NCBI GenBank assembly: GCA_017465575.1
Contig: JAFTVX010000040.1
Span: 1-35,046, forward strand
Source: Alistipes sp.
GTDB lineage: Bacteria; Bacteroidota; Bacteroidia; Bacteroidales; Rikenellaceae
Length of the DNA stretch: 35,046 bases
Direction of reading: 5' to 3'
Of this stretch, positions 7,760-17,739 are shown piece after piece (positions within the stretch are counted from its first letter, which is position 1; each line of letters begins with the position of its first letter). The notes under the pieces were generated by a model that searched no databases, was not told where the DNA came from, and was given only the letters and a program-made list of their open reading frames with translations. Made by a program: the position numbers and the translations under genes.

Positions 7760-9228
7760 TATTCTATCTCCCAGTCGAAACCATCTTTGCGGTCTTTGAC
7801 TCTAATTCCAATTGCGGTCAAGTTATCGCGAATCTTATCCGATGTAGCCCAATCCTTCGCTGCCTTTGCCTCCATACGCATCGTGAGCAACATCTCAACA
7901 AGGGGCGACACCATATCCTTGCCACCTGCCTCGGCAGCCTTCTCGTTACGAAGACCGAGGATATCGAAGACATAGCGGTTTACGGTAGCCTTCAATGCCT
8001 CAAGGTCGTCGGCAGTGAACGACTGCTGACCCTCGGCAGCCTGGTTGATAATGCGCACCCAGTCGAAGAGGGCAGAGATCACCATAGGCGAGTTCAAATC
8101 ATCCGCCATAGCCTCCGCACAACGGCGCTCCAACTCCTTAACATCCGAGGTCGACTTATCGGCGGGCTTAACCTTTGACAATGTCTCAACGGCCTTCATC
8201 AAGCGGTCGAGACCCTTCTCGGCTGCCTGCAACGCCTCGTTCGAGAAGTCGAGCGTCGAGCGATAGTGAGCCTGAAGCACGAAGAAACGAATGGTCATAG
8301 GCGAATATGCCTGTACCAAGATGGGGTGCGAGCCAGTGAAGAGTTGCTCCAAAGTGATAAAGTTGCCGAGCGACTTACCCATCTTCTGACCATTGATGGT
8401 AATCATATTGTTGTGTACCCAGTAGCGTGCCGAGTCCTTGCCCAATGCCGCTGTCGACTGCGCAATCTCGCACTCGTGGTGGGGGAACATAAGGTCCATA
8501 CCGCCACCGTGGATATCGAACTGCTCACCGAGGTACTTGGTGCTCATCGCCGAGCACTCCATATGCCAACCGGGGAAACCATCGCTCCAAGGTGAGGGCC
8601 AGCGCATAATATGCTCGGGCGAAGCCTTCTTCCAGAGGGCGAAGTCGTAAGAGTGGCGCTTATCTGACTGACCGTCGAGTTCACGGGTGTTGGTTACGAT
8701 ATCGTCGAGGTTACGACCCGAGAGACGACCATAGCGGTAGTCCTTGTTGTACTTCTCAACATCGAAGTAGATAGAGCCATTCGACTCGTAGGCGTAGCCA
8801 GCATCAATGATGCGCTTTACCATCTCGATCTGCTCGATGATATGTCCCGAGGCGTGGGGCTCGATAGAGGGCGACTTAACGCCCAACTCGCGCATAGCAT
8901 CGTGGTAGCGCTCGGTGTAGTAGTGGGCAATCTCCATAGGCTCCAACTGCTCCAAGCGTGCCTTCTTTGCAATCTTATCCTCGCCATCGTCGGCATCCTG
9001 CTCCAAATGACCTACATCGGTAATGTTACGCACATAGCGCACCTTGTAGCCCAACGACTGCAAGTAGCGGAACAGGAGGTCAAAGGTTACGGCAGGGCGT
9101 GCGTGGCCAAGGTGTGGATCACCATATACAGTAGGTCCGCAGACATACATACCCACATGCTCGGGGTTGATAGGCTCAAACTCCTCCTTACGACGAGTGA
9201 GCGTGTTGTACAAGAAAATCTTCTCCAT
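7759..9228 (-). CDS. cysS: Cysteinyl-tRNA synthetase
   Basis: This class I synthetase has 489 residues. The HIGH-type motif is HLGH (39-42), following [10 protein letters not shown] with zinc ligand C30. Further zinc-site residues are C225 and H250, and the KMSKS loop is KMGKS (282-286). A helical anticodon-binding domain lies at the C-terminus. It follows the DUF2723 gene by 21 nt and shares one base with prfB. Length and all motifs are normal. Confidence 0.97.
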   Translation of the reverse strand: MEKIFLYNTLTRRKEEFEPINPEHVGMYVCGPTVYGDPHLGHARPAVTFDLLFRYLQSLGYKVRYVRNITDVGHLEQDADDGEDKIAKKARLEQLEPMEIAHYYTERYHDAMRELGVKSPSIEPHASGHIIEQIEMVKRIIDAGYAYESNGSIYFDVEKYNKDYRYGRLSGRNLDDIVTNTRELDGQSDKRHSYDFALWKKASPEHIMRWPSPWSDGFPGWHMECSAMSTKYLGEQFDIHGGGMDLMFPHHECEIAQSTAALGKDSARYWVHNNMITINGQKMGKSLGNFITLEQLFTGSHPILVQAYSPMTIRFFVLQAHYRSTLDFSNEALQAAEKGLDRLMKAVETLSKVKPADKSTSDVKELERRCAEAMADDLNSPMVISALFDWVRIINQAAEGQQSFTADDLEALKATVNRYVFDILGLRNEKAAEAGGKDMVSPLVEMLLTMRMEAKAAKDWATSDKIRDNLTAIGIRVKDRKDGFDWEIE

Positions 9229-9249
9229 AGTTTATCTTTTATTTTTCGA

Positions 9250-12200
9250 TTATTCGTAGAGTTCCAAAACCACATCATATACCTCGGGACGGCTAAGGTA
9301 GCGGTCGAGGGCATCGACATACTTGGCATCTACCTCCTTGCCCTCCACATAGCGTGTCGCGGGGAGTGTAGAGTATACATCGAAGAGGTTTGATATGTGC
9401 ATCGTCAAAACATTCATCATCGGGTCGGTCGAGTCGGCAGGCGTGATGCGGTCGATAGCCGTAATATAGTGCATCATCATATCGTCGAACGATAGCTGTG
9501 CCGACTGGCTATCCACCGAGGGGTTAGCCACCCAGTCGAAGCTACCCGCAACATCGTGGCTTGTGCGCAACACCTCGATAACATCGAGTGCCACATTATA
9601 AAGCTCGTTGCTCACCATAGGCGTAAAGGCTGAGCGTGTGGCAAACTGCAAATAGTAGGGCACCTTGTCGCCGTGATTTGCTATGTAGTTGATAGCCACC
9701 TCGTCGCCAAGTTTGAAGTTCTCCTCGGCAAACTCAAACGCCTCGTCGCTCAATGCCAGGAGGCGGTCGGCAGAGGTTGTTTCGTTGCCCTCGCGACGAG
9801 CCGTAGACTGCAATGCTGCCGCCAACTCCGAGAGGTCGTAGAAGTAGCTAAAGTAGTCGCCACCAGTGAGCGTAGGTCGGTTGATAGAGTCCTTCATAGC
9901 GGTCATCTCGGCAAGCATATCGACAGCCTCGTCGAGGTAGACCGTAGCATTCATCAGGTGGTGCTGACCGATATAGTAGTAGCCACGGATATAGGGCAAA
10001 ATAGCGTTGTGGGTATAGCCGACATTGCTTGGCGGAAGCATCGCCAAACCACGGTCGAGCAACTCACGGGCACGCACCAAGTCGCCATCGCCATTGCGAC
10101 GAATAAGCGCCGATGCCACACGGGCATAGTTCTCTCTAAATCGCGATGCCGAGAGGTTGTAGCGGTAGAAGTAGTCGACATTTACCCTCTCGTCGTCGAA
10201 GTTGCCGTTACGCAGGGCATACTCCGCTGTGTCGGCATCTGCCGAGTATAGCTCATAGAGGCGGTCGACATCCATAGAACCCACCTCCTGACCGCGCGAA
10301 TAGGGCGTAGCAACAGGCACAAAGGTGTAGCTATAACCATCAAAGCGGGCATAGTCCACAATGCCATAGTCCTGCATAAGGTGCGCCTGGGTGAACGATA
10401 TCGGTCGCTTCCAGTCGAAATTAGCAAAGAGGTCGAGCATCAAGAGGTGGTCTTTGGTAAGTACCGACTTCTCAACCTTGACAGGCACACGCTCCACAAT
10501 AAACTCACGCATATCCTCGCCCACGATACCTGCCTCGATAGCGGCATCTGCATCAACGGGGATATAGTAGTTATCTGCACCGAGCAGGTAGTTGGTCTCG
10601 TTGCCCTCCAAGAAGCTATCCAGGCGAGGCATCAGACGACCCACCATACGATAGTCCTCCTTGCGCTCCTCCTCGGCGATAATCTCGCCATCGTCCAAAA
10701 GCACCATCTCGCCGTCGTTGATAGCCAAGGTCATAGCCTTGTCGCTATTGAAGAGTCGGATAGCATCCTTAAGGTTGAGGCTCGCTGCCGAGAGCTCATC
10801 GTTGTAGTCCCAGTAGTCGCCCACGATGGCGTAGTCCTCCATAAAGCGCTCCGACGAGAGCACAGCATCGTAGATGTTGTAGGATGTGGTATACTGGTCG
10901 TAGAGGCGCATAATGCGTGCATCAGGCTCCTTACCCGAAGCCACAAACTCCTGCAATACAGGGTCTATCTGCTCGACATTGCGCTGAGCATCTGCCAACG
11001 CCTTCGAGATATCGGTATATGTGCCGACCAAGCGCTGTGCCTTGCCCTCGGCATCACGATAGCGGATCTCATATATCTCGAAATCCTCGATACGGCGCTT
11101 CTCGTAGCGTAGACGGCGGGCACGCTCGTTATCCAAGACATCGACGATATTGGCAACGATGGTCCAATCGTTGACGAAGCTATACTTCTCCGAAGGTATG
11201 GTGAAGGGTACTGCATCGGCATCGTTGGCAGCAATCTTCATCTCATCGATATACCACTCGCCACCCAAGTACGAAGAGTTCATAACACGCACATCGGTGC
11301 GGTAGCCCTCAACCTCCTGACAGTACCACAAGGGGAAGGTGTCGTTATCGCCATAGTTGATAAGGATAGCGTTCTCGGGCACGGTAGTTAGGTAGTTCAT
11401 ACCGATATCGCGCGCCATAAAGCGACCCGAGCGGTCGTGGTCGTCCCAGTTCTCCGAGGCGAGCACCGCGGGAACGCTTGCCGAGAACAGTACGGCAACA
11501 ACGGCCGTCGTGCGCAGAGCCTTGGGCGAGGTGAGCTTCATACGCTCAGCCACCGAACGCAAGATATCGGCAACAGCCATAACACCCAGACCCACCCATA
11601 TAGAGTAGGCATAGAAAGCGCCGGCATAGACATAATCTCGCTCACGGGGCTCGTTGGGTGCGGTGTTGAAGTAGACAACAAGCGCTATACCCGTCATCAC
11701 AAAGAGCAACAGCACCACAAAGAAGTTGCGCCAGTCGCGGTTGAGCTGATAGATAAGACCCATCAAGCCAAGCAACAGGGGTAAGAAGAAGTATGTGTTT
11801 CTCGCTCGGTTATTCGCCATATCCGAGGGCAGATTATCCTGCGGGCCACAGAAAATCTCGTCGATAAACTCTATGCCCGAGAGCCAGCCACCATGGAGGT
11901 ATGTGCCGAGCTCGTCTTTCTCTAACTGCACATCGTCCTGACGACCCACGAAGTTCCACATAAAGTAGCGCCAGAACATATCGCCCATCTGATAGCCAAG
12001 GAAGTAGCGGATATCGTCGGCTGCGGTAGGCTCATACCATACACCGGCACTCTCCGACTCACGCAACACCTTGGGGTGGCCGTCCTGCATCGATACCCAG
12101 CCCGTCTCATAGCCATCACGGCGGTTGAACGACCACATACGGGGCAAGAGGCGATTAGCCTCCGAGGGATAGCTATAGCCCTCGAAAATCTCGCGAGGCT

Positions 12201-13386
12201 CATACTTGCCCGACTTCTCGTTATACCACATCACCGACTTGCCATCGTAGTCGCCAGTGGGGATATAGTAGTTCTCAGCCGTGGGGTCTTCGTTGTAGTA
12301 GACCAGAGGCAGGGGCATTGCCGAGTAGTAGGGGCCCACAAGCAGAGGTCGCTGACCATACTGGTCGCGGTTGAGTAACGACAACAATGCGTGGGGGTTA
12401 GAGGGGCGGTTGGAGTTCATCGGGGGATTTGCCGCAGCACGAATCGTAACCGAGGCGTACGACGAAAAACCAATCAAGATAACCGTGGTACAGAGCGCAA
12501 TGATGTTAAGCACACGCTTGCCACGATTGTGCGAATAGATGATAAGCCAGCCCAACGCCGCAAAGACAAGAGCGAGGAATACGATGATACCCACATTTTG
12601 TGGCAAACCAAGCGTATTGACCGCAAAGGTGTCGAACGCAGCACCAAGCGCCACGGTATAGGGGATAATCACGCCATTGATAGCGCCCAAGATAACGAGC
12701 GAAACGACCAAGGCGATAGCAATCTTGATAAGATAATCCTTTGCCGTGCGCATCTCGAAGCGACGGAAGAAGTATATCATCACAAGCGTAGGAATCGCCA
12801 GCAGGTTAAGCAGATGGACACCAATCGATAAGCCCATAAGGTAGGCTATAAGGATAATCCAGCGCATAGCATCCGAGCGGTCTGCCTCCTCCTCCCACTT
12901 AAGCATCAGCCATACTACCAACGCCGTAAACATCGACGAAAGCGAGTATACCTCAGCCTCGACAGCCGAGAACCAGAAGGTGTCGGTATAGGCGTATGCC
13001 AAGGCACCCACAAAGCCCGAGCCGAGCACCACAATCTGGCGCTCCAACGATAGTTCCTCATCCTCACGCGAGAGTATACGGCGAGCAAGATGTGTGATTG
13101 TCCAGAACAAGAAGAGGATGGTGAAGCCCGCAGCAACGCAGTTCATAGCGTTAATCATCACAGGCACAGCCTCCACCGATGGGGCAAGGAGTGATGCAAG
13201 GCGAGCAAGCAACATAAAGAGGGGTGCTCCAGGGGGGTGACCCACCTCCAACTTATACGATGTTGCGATAAACTCACTACAATCCCAGAGGCTTGTCGTA
13301 GGCTCCATAGTGAGCAAATATGAGAGGGTGGCGATAGCAAAAACCGCCCAACCCAAGATATTATTCCAACGAGTGTATTGTTTCAT
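9250..13386 (-). CDS. DUF2723 (GT117-type) multi-pass membrane protein
   Basis: About 1378 residues from the ATG at 13386. The N-terminal half has many membrane helices and the DUF2723 hallmark region (TTSLWDCSEFIATSY, then VGHPPGAPLFMLLARL), an O-mannosyltransferase/GT-C-like fold assigned to glycosyltransferase family 117. The C-terminal half is soluble and largely helical, possibly repeat-rich. A role in envelope or protein glycosylation is inferred from the fold class; the substrate is unknown. An open frame continues upstream to 13587, but its extra 67 residues are low-complexity (SLSSLSVLSVSSLYPL) and come from a tandem repeat. A promoter -7 box at 13414-13421 puts transcription start downstream of that extension. 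An in-frame ATG at 13401 would leave almost no leader, so 13386 is preferred. It probably heads the run down to rimO. Confidence 0.88.
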   Translation of the reverse strand: MKQYTRWNNILGWAVFAIATLSYLLTMEPTTSLWDCSEFIATSYKLEVGHPPGAPLFMLLARLASLLAPSVEAVPVMINAMNCVAAGFTILFLFWTITHLARRILSREDEELSLERQIVVLGSGFVGALAYAYTDTFWFSAVEAEVYSLSSMFTALVVWLMLKWEEEADRSDAMRWIILIAYLMGLSIGVHLLNLLAIPTLVMIYFFRRFEMRTAKDYLIKIAIALVVSLVILGAINGVIIPYTVALGAAFDTFAVNTLGLPQNVGIIVFLALVFAALGWLIIYSHNRGKRVLNIIALCTTVILIGFSSYASVTIRAAANPPMNSNRPSNPHALLSLLNRDQYGQRPLLVGPYYSAMPLPLVYYNEDPTAENYYIPTGDYDGKSVMWYNEKSGKYEPREIFEGYSYPSEANRLLPRMWSFNRRDGYETGWVSMQDGHPKVLRESESAGVWYEPTAADDIRYFLGYQMGDMFWRYFMWNFVGRQDDVQLEKDELGTYLHGGWLSGIEFIDEIFCGPQDNLPSDMANNRARNTYFFLPLLLGLMGLIYQLNRDWRNFFVVLLLFVMTGIALVVYFNTAPNEPRERDYVYAGAFYAYSIWVGLGVMAVADILRSVAERMKLTSPKALRTTAVVAVLFSASVPAVLASENWDDHDRSGRFMARDIGMNYLTTVPENAILINYGDNDTFPLWYCQEVEGYRTDVRVMNSSYLGGEWYIDEMKIAANDADAVPFTIPSEKYSFVNDWTIVANIVDVLDNERARRLRYEKRRIEDFEIYEIRYRDAEGKAQRLVGTYTDISKALADAQRNVEQIDPVLQEFVASGKEPDARIMRLYDQYTTSYNIYDAVLSSERFMEDYAIVGDYWDYNDELSAASLNLKDAIRLFNSDKAMTLAINDGEMVLLDDGEIIAEEERKEDYRMVGRLMPRLDSFLEGNETNYLLGADNYYIPVDADAAIEAGIVGEDMREFIVERVPVKVEKSVLTKDHLLMLDLFANFDWKRPISFTQAHLMQDYGIVDYARFDGYSYTFVPVATPYSRGQEVGSMDVDRLYELYSADADTAEYALRNGNFDDERVNVDYFYRYNLSASRFRENYARVASALIRRNGDGDLVRARELLDRGLAMLPPSNVGYTHNAILPYIRGYYYIGQHHLMNATVYLDEAVDMLAEMTAMKDSINRPTLTGGDYFSYFYDLSELAAALQSTARREGNETTSADRLLALSDEAFEFAEENFKLGDEVAINYIANHGDKVPYYLQFATRSAFTPMVSNELYNVALDVIEVLRTSHDVAGSFDWVANPSVDSQSAQLSFDDMMMHYITAIDRITPADSTDPMMNVLTMHISNLFDVYSTLPATRYVEGKEVDAKYVDALDRYLSRPEVYDVVLELYE

Positions 13387-13413
13387 TTTTTCTCTTGTCA
13401 TTCTTTCAAACTG

Positions 13414-13447
13414 CAAATATAATAATATTTGCCCGATAAACGACAAG
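13414..13447 (-). promoter_or_regulatory. Promoter of the DUF2723-cysS-prfB-namZ-ftsY-rimO run
   Basis: On the minus strand TATATTTG (13414-13421) is a strong -7 box. The best upstream TTG (in CTTG, 13444-13447) is 22 nt away, slightly longer than usual. Its location decides the start codon of the DUF2723 gene. Confidence 0.6.
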
Positions 13448-13487
13448 AAAATGGGAAAATTGTGGAAAAGGAGGAAAATAAGGCGGG

Positions 13488-13665
13488 CAGAGAGGATACA
13501 GAGAGGATACAGAGAGGATACAGAGAGGACAGAGAGAGAGGACAAAGAGGAGGCAGGAAGATGATAAAAAGGCAGAGAGAATGCCAATTAACGCAATCAG
13601 CCCTCCCTGAAAACTCTCTGAATTCTCTCTGAAAACTCTCTGAAAACTCTCTGAAAATTCTCTGG
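13488..13665. repeat. Palindromic iteron array A2 (11-bp units)
   Basis: The left arm is three perfect 11-bp units CAGAGAGGATA (13488-13520) plus a fourth partial one. The right arm is five units of CTCTCTGAAAA and close variants (13603-13657). The units of the two arms share the complementary 7-mer CAGAGAG/CTCTCTG but differ in the other 4 bp, so the arms can pair periodically with mismatched bubbles. It lies between the queG stop and the DUF2723 promoter. Confidence 0.8.
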
Positions 13666-13680
13666 ACAGCCCTACGACCC

Positions 13681-14574
13681 TTACAGATTCTTCCTTATCC
13701 TCTCCAACCCTGCCCTTGTTAGCGGAGTATCGCCAGCGATAGTAGCGAACTCCTCCTCGCTGAGTGTTGCCCAATCAATGGCGGTAGGGTCGAACATAGG
13801 GTCAAACTTGGGATTGCGATGCAGGGGTGCGTGGTGGTTAAATGGACAGACCGACTGGCAGGCATCGCAGCCAAAAATCCAGCCATCGAGATTGACTGAC
13901 TCACCCTCCCACTCTCGCTCGATTGTACGGCACGAAATACAGCGACGAGTATCTATCAACCTATTATCCAAAATTGCACTATTTGGGCAACTCTCGACAC
14001 ACCTATGGCACGAGCCACAGCCAACATCACGCATCGGCTCGGAATATTCATCAACCGTCTCGTTTATAACAAGTTCGCCGAGGAGCATCATCGTACCCAA
14101 CTTGGGATTAACGACCAACGACTGGCGACCAATCCAGCCAAAGCCAGCACGCACAGCGAGCGTTTTTTCTGCCACGGGAGCAGAGTCCGTAAAGGCACGG
14201 AATTTTAGCGTAGGAGCGATAGTTCTAAGCCTCTCGGCAAGCTCCGCCAACATCTCCTTAATCGTCAGATGATAGTCGCGCGCCAAGGCATACGATGCCA
14301 CCTTTCCCCGAGCGCCATCGGCATATCCTCGACCGAAAGGCGAGAGGTACGAAACAGCACAAATAACGATACTCTGCGCACCCTCGACCAAAAGCGAGGC
14401 ATCGAAGCGTTTTTCGCGGTTGCGCTCAAGGTACGCCAACGACGAGTGGTTGCCCGCCAACAGCCACTCTTCGAAGCGGTTACGCTCCTCGGTCAGTGGC
14501 TCGACAGGCACCACACCCACAAGGTCAAAACCGACCTCTGTGGCGGCTTTCGTTATAAACTTTTTCGGAATCAT
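13681..14574 (-). CDS. queG: Epoxyqueuosine reductase QueG
   Basis: This cobalamin-dependent iron-sulfur enzyme performs the last step of queuosine synthesis in tRNA. The 297-residue protein has the QueG N-terminal domain (GFDLVGVVPVEPL), a central AFTDSAPVAEKTLA segment with the conserved aspartate, and two ferredoxin-type cluster motifs in the C-terminal half (CGSCHRCVESCPN, then CISCRTIE and CDACQSVCP). It ends shortly after the cluster domain; some QueG proteins are longer and carry C-terminal HEAT repeats, which are absent here. It is divergent from the acyl-CoA ligase gene. The need for B12 links it loosely to the cobalamin uptake operon further on. Confidence 0.93.
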   Translation of the reverse strand: MIPKKFITKAATEVGFDLVGVVPVEPLTEERNRFEEWLLAGNHSSLAYLERNREKRFDASLLVEGAQSIVICAVSYLSPFGRGYADGARGKVASYALARDYHLTIKEMLAELAERLRTIAPTLKFRAFTDSAPVAEKTLAVRAGFGWIGRQSLVVNPKLGTMMLLGELVINETVDEYSEPMRDVGCGSCHRCVESCPNSAILDNRLIDTRRCISCRTIEREWEGESVNLDGWIFGCDACQSVCPFNHHAPLHRNPKFDPMFDPTAIDWATLSEEEFATIAGDTPLTRAGLERIRKNL

Positions 14575-14590
14575 TGAAATTTTATATGTG

Positions 14591-14598
14591 CAAAATTA
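14591..14598 (-). promoter_or_regulatory. Candidate -7 box for queG
   Basis: TAATTTTG on the minus strand fits TAnnTTTG and lies 16 nt upstream of the queG ATG. I see no TTTG at the right distance, so support is partial. Confidence 0.4.
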
Positions 14599-14620
14599 AC
14601 AAATTTTAATAAATAATTTG

Positions 14621-14628
14621 TATCTTGC
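14621..14628 (+). promoter_or_regulatory. Candidate -7 box for the acyl-CoA ligase gene
   Basis: TATCTTGC, one T short of the TAnnTTTG consensus, lies 43 nt before the ATG at 14672. No convincing -33 element was found. It places transcription start downstream of the in-frame ATG at 14618 and so supports the shorter protein. Confidence 0.4.
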
Positions 14629-14671
14629 ACCTGATTTGTACAAACAAATACTAACCAAAACCCCTACAATT

Positions 14672-16330
14672 ATGACTTTTAACACTCTGTATGAGATAGT
14701 TAAGCATAGCGTAGAAAAGTTTTCGTCACGCATCGCATTCTCGATGATTGGTGGCGAAGAGCTTAGCTACAAGGAGGTTGGCGAGCGCATTGACAAGGTT
14801 CAGGATATGTTGCTCAACGCTGGCGTCGGCGCTGGCGATAAAGTTGCCATCCTCAGTAGTAGTATGCCCAACTGGGGTGTATCCTATTTTGCTGTAACTA
14901 CCGCGGGTATGGTTGCCGTACCCATTCTTCCCGATTTCACATCGAGCGAACTCGACCTTATCATCGAGCACTCCGAGGCGAAGGCTATCCTTGTATCGGA
15001 TAAGCTCTACACCAAGCTCTCGAAGGAGACGGTCGACAAGATGAACATCGTAATCCGTACCAAGGGTCTCAATGCCATTCAGCAGAATGTCGAGGCTCGT
15101 GCCGAGAAGCGAATCCCTGAGCCCGACGACTTGGCGGCTATCATCTACACCTCGGGCACAACATCGAAGCCTAAGGGTGTGATGCTCAGCCACTATGCTC
15201 TTGCTGCCCAGACGATGATTATCCCTCCCCTCTTCGAGTACAACGAGGAGGATGTATTGCTCTCGATTCTACCTATGGCACACACCTATGAGTGTACGCT
15301 CGGTATGATTTACCCCTTCTCGCGTGGTGCACGAGTATTCTATATGGATCGCCCACCTACCGCCTCGGCACTTATGCCTGCATTGGCAGAGGTGCGCCCC
15401 ACGGTGATTGCCTCGGTGCCCCTTATTATGGAGAAGGTATATCGTGGCAAGGTGTTGCCCACATTCCAAAAGAATGCACTAATGCGCAAACTCTATGGCT
15501 GGGACTGGTCACGCAAGTTGCTTCACAAGGTTGCAGGCAAGCAGCTTAAGAAGCTCTTTGGTGGCCGTATGCGCCTCTTTGCCATCGGTGGCTCGAAGTT
15601 CGACTCTGAGGCAGAGCGCTTCTTGCTCGAAGCTGGCTTCCCCTACGGCATCGGCTACGGCTTGACTGAGACCGCTCCCCTTATTGCGGGCGCAGTAGGC
15701 AATATGGTGCGTATCGGCTCGACAGGTCCATCGCTCCCCGCCGTGAAGATTCGCCTCGACGACATTAACCCCGAAACCAAGCAGGGCGAGATTGTTACGC
15801 TCACACCTTGCTGTATGCAGGGCTACTACAAGAATGAGGAGGCTACGAAGGCTGCCTTCACCGAGGATGGCTGGTTCCGCACTGGTGACCTCGGCTACAT
15901 CGACGACAAGGGCTGGATATATATCAAGGGCCGTCTGAAGAATATGATTGTCGGTCCTTCGGGCGAGAATATCTACCCCGAGGATATCGAGGAGGTACTC
16001 AACAGCAACAAGCTCGTTGCCGAGTCGGTTGTTACCGAGGAGGATGGCAAGCTTATCGCCTTGGTACACTTCGACACCGCCGCTTTGGAGGAGGCGTACG
16101 ACGAGTTCAAGTATAAGATGAGCGTCAGCAAGGAGCAGCTCCAGCAGAAGATGGAGGAGATCAAGAAGGAGCTCGAAAATTATGTAAACTCGAAGGTCAA
16201 CCGCTTCTCGAAGATTTCGAAGGTTATCGACAACGAGGGCGAGTTCGAGAAGACACCTACCAAGAAGATTCGTCGCTTTATCTACGACCGCAGCAACAAG
16301 GCGGCAAATAAGGATAACGAACAGAAATAA
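14672..16330 (+). CDS. Long-chain acyl-CoA synthetase (AMP-binding)
   Basis: About 552 residues. It carries the adenylate-forming family motifs in order: YTSGTTSKPKGV (P-loop-like), YGLTETAPL, GWFRTGDLGYID and the hinge IKGRLKNMIVGPSGENIYPE. It activates a fatty acid to acyl-AMP and then acyl-CoA. The C-terminal domain has an inserted charged helical stretch (EQLQQKMEEIKKELENYVN) typical of FadD15-like ligases. The reading frame extends to an ATG at 14618, but those 18 residues lie across the promoter region, so ATG 14672 is chosen. It stands alone and ends at a good terminator. Confidence 0.92.
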   Translation: MTFNTLYEIVKHSVEKFSSRIAFSMIGGEELSYKEVGERIDKVQDMLLNAGVGAGDKVAILSSSMPNWGVSYFAVTTAGMVAVPILPDFTSSELDLIIEHSEAKAILVSDKLYTKLSKETVDKMNIVIRTKGLNAIQQNVEARAEKRIPEPDDLAAIIYTSGTTSKPKGVMLSHYALAAQTMIIPPLFEYNEEDVLLSILPMAHTYECTLGMIYPFSRGARVFYMDRPPTASALMPALAEVRPTVIASVPLIMEKVYRGKVLPTFQKNALMRKLYGWDWSRKLLHKVAGKQLKKLFGGRMRLFAIGGSKFDSEAERFLLEAGFPYGIGYGLTETAPLIAGAVGNMVRIGSTGPSLPAVKIRLDDINPETKQGEIVTLTPCCMQGYYKNEEATKAAFTEDGWFRTGDLGYIDDKGWIYIKGRLKNMIVGPSGENIYPEDIEEVLNSNKLVAESVVTEEDGKLIALVHFDTAALEEAYDEFKYKMSVSKEQLQQKMEEIKKELENYVNSKVNRFSKISKVIDNEGEFEKTPTKKIRRFIYDRSNKAANKDNEQK

Positions 16331-16350
16331 ACGACAATATCTGAGCAAAG

Positions 16351-16381
16351 GAGGGCAGACCTAAATGGTTTGCCCTCTTTT
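16351..16381 (+). terminator. Rho-independent terminator of the acyl-CoA ligase gene
   Basis: GAGGGCA (16351-16357) pairs perfectly with TGCCCTC (16371-16377) around a 13-nt loop and is followed by TTTT. It begins 20 nt after the stop codon. Confidence 0.85.
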
Positions 16382-16442
16382 AGTTATCTATTTTTTTCGT
16401 CAACAAAATAGTTCGATTATATATAGTTTGAAATATTTTCAT

Positions 16443-16485
16443 TATATTTGCACTGCGTAAAATATATCAGTTCACTGCGTAAAAT
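16443..16485 (+). promoter_or_regulatory. -7 box and duplicated 13-mer upstream of the broken ATPase gene
   Basis: TATATTTG (16443-16450) is a good -7 box, though no -33 element is clear. Directly after it CACTGCGTAAAAT occurs twice (16451-16463 and 16473-16485), spaced 22 bp start to start, that is, two helical turns. The repeats span the presumed transcription start and leader and could be operator half-sites or the scar of a small duplication. Confidence 0.5.
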
Positions 16486-16493
16486 GTAATGAC

Positions 16494-17678
16494 ATGTTCA
16501 AAAGAGCTGAGTTTCAAATAATTAAAAGTCGACTTGAAGAACCACGAAAGTTTATTCAAGTAGTTATGGGCGCCCGACAGATAGGCAAATCAACTGTCGT
16601 CAAGCAGGTACTTAAGGAGTTAAATCAGCCATTTCAACTCTTCTCGGCAGACAATGTTCCTGCCACCAACAGCGCCTGGATATCAAATTATTAGGCTGCA
16701 ACACGCGCTCTTATGCAGAACAACGGTTGGGAGAGCGTTGTGCTTGTTATCGACGAGATACAGAAGATAGCCAACTGGAGCGAGGTAGTCAAAAAAGAGT
16801 GGGACGACGATAGCTTTAATGACCGCAATATTAAGGTTTTACTTCTTGGTAGTAGCCGTGTACTTTTGGAGAGAGGATTGTCCGAGTCGCTGGCAGGTCG
16901 CTTCGAGGAGATACGAATGAGTCATTGGAGCTTTCGGGAGATGCACGAGTGTTTCGGCTTCACGCTTGACCAATATATCTACTATGGTGGATACCCTGGC
17001 GCAGCTACTCTAATTAACGACAGCGACCGCTTTGCTCAATATATCCAATCTTCAATTATCGAGGCTACCATCAACAAAGATATCTTGATGGACACCCCGA
17101 TAAGCAAGCCCGCTCTACTCAAACAGACATTTGAGTTAGGTGCAGCATACTCTGGCAACCTACTATCACTCAACAAGATGTTAGGTTCGTTGCAAGATGC
17201 TGGCAACACCTCGACATTGGCAGGATATGTTAACTTGCTCAACGAAAGTGGTCTACTATGCGGTCTACAAAAGTATAGCGTTGATATGTCGCGTCGCCGA
17301 GCGAGCATCCCGAAATTTCAGGTCTATAACAATGCTTTAAAGATGGTTTACACACCTCTAAGTTTCGAACAGGCGATACTTGACCGCAAGGCTTGGGGGC
17401 ATATCTTTGAGTCGGCAGTTGGTGCCTATCTCGTTAGCCAAGCATTTGTACACCGTTTCGAGGTTTACTATTGGCGTGAGCGCAACGACGAGGTTGATTT
17501 CATTCTTCGCAAGAATGGCTCTGTCGTAGCAATAGAGGTTAAAAGCAACGCCGAAAAACAGACCGAAGGCTTAGAGAAATTCAAGCAAATGTTCAACCCA
17601 AAGAGCGCATTTATCGTTGGAGATAGCGGTATAAGTACCGAAGATTTCTTCTCGATGGATATACGAAAGTTATTTTAG
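16494..17678 (+). pseudogene. AAA ATPase/DUF4143 protein interrupted by one amber codon
   Basis: The frame encodes a typical ATP-binding protein of the AAA + DUF4143 type. Walker A is MGARQIGKSTVV (about residues 23-34), Walker B is VVLVIDEIQKI, and the C-terminal nuclease-like block is EVDFILRKNG followed by VAIEVKSN. After NY at codon 66 a TAG (16692-16694) interrupts it, and the same frame continues with AATRALMQNNG to 17678. No frameshift is needed, so a single substitution (for instance TGG to TAG, as a tryptophan would suit this site) explains the break. The rest is intact at the family's usual ~395 residues, so the lesion is recent, a sequencing error, or read through. Its cellular role is not established for most members. 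Confidence 0.85.
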
Positions 17679-17711
17679 AGGCTAATCATTAGAGATTTCA
17701 ATATTTTTTAC

Positions 17712-17719
17712 TACTTTTG
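17712..17719 (+). promoter_or_regulatory. -7 box upstream of coaD
   Basis: TACTTTTG fits TAnnTTTG and lies 20 nt before the coaD ATG; the -33 region is weak. It probably serves coaD-lpxD-ruvC. Confidence 0.5.
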
Positions 17720-17739
17720 TAAGTTATATAATAGGTAGT

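Noticed and set aside
13387-13587. 67-residue N-terminal extension of the DUF2723 protein
   Set aside because: It is encoded by the 11-bp repeat array and lies upstream of the promoter's -7 box.
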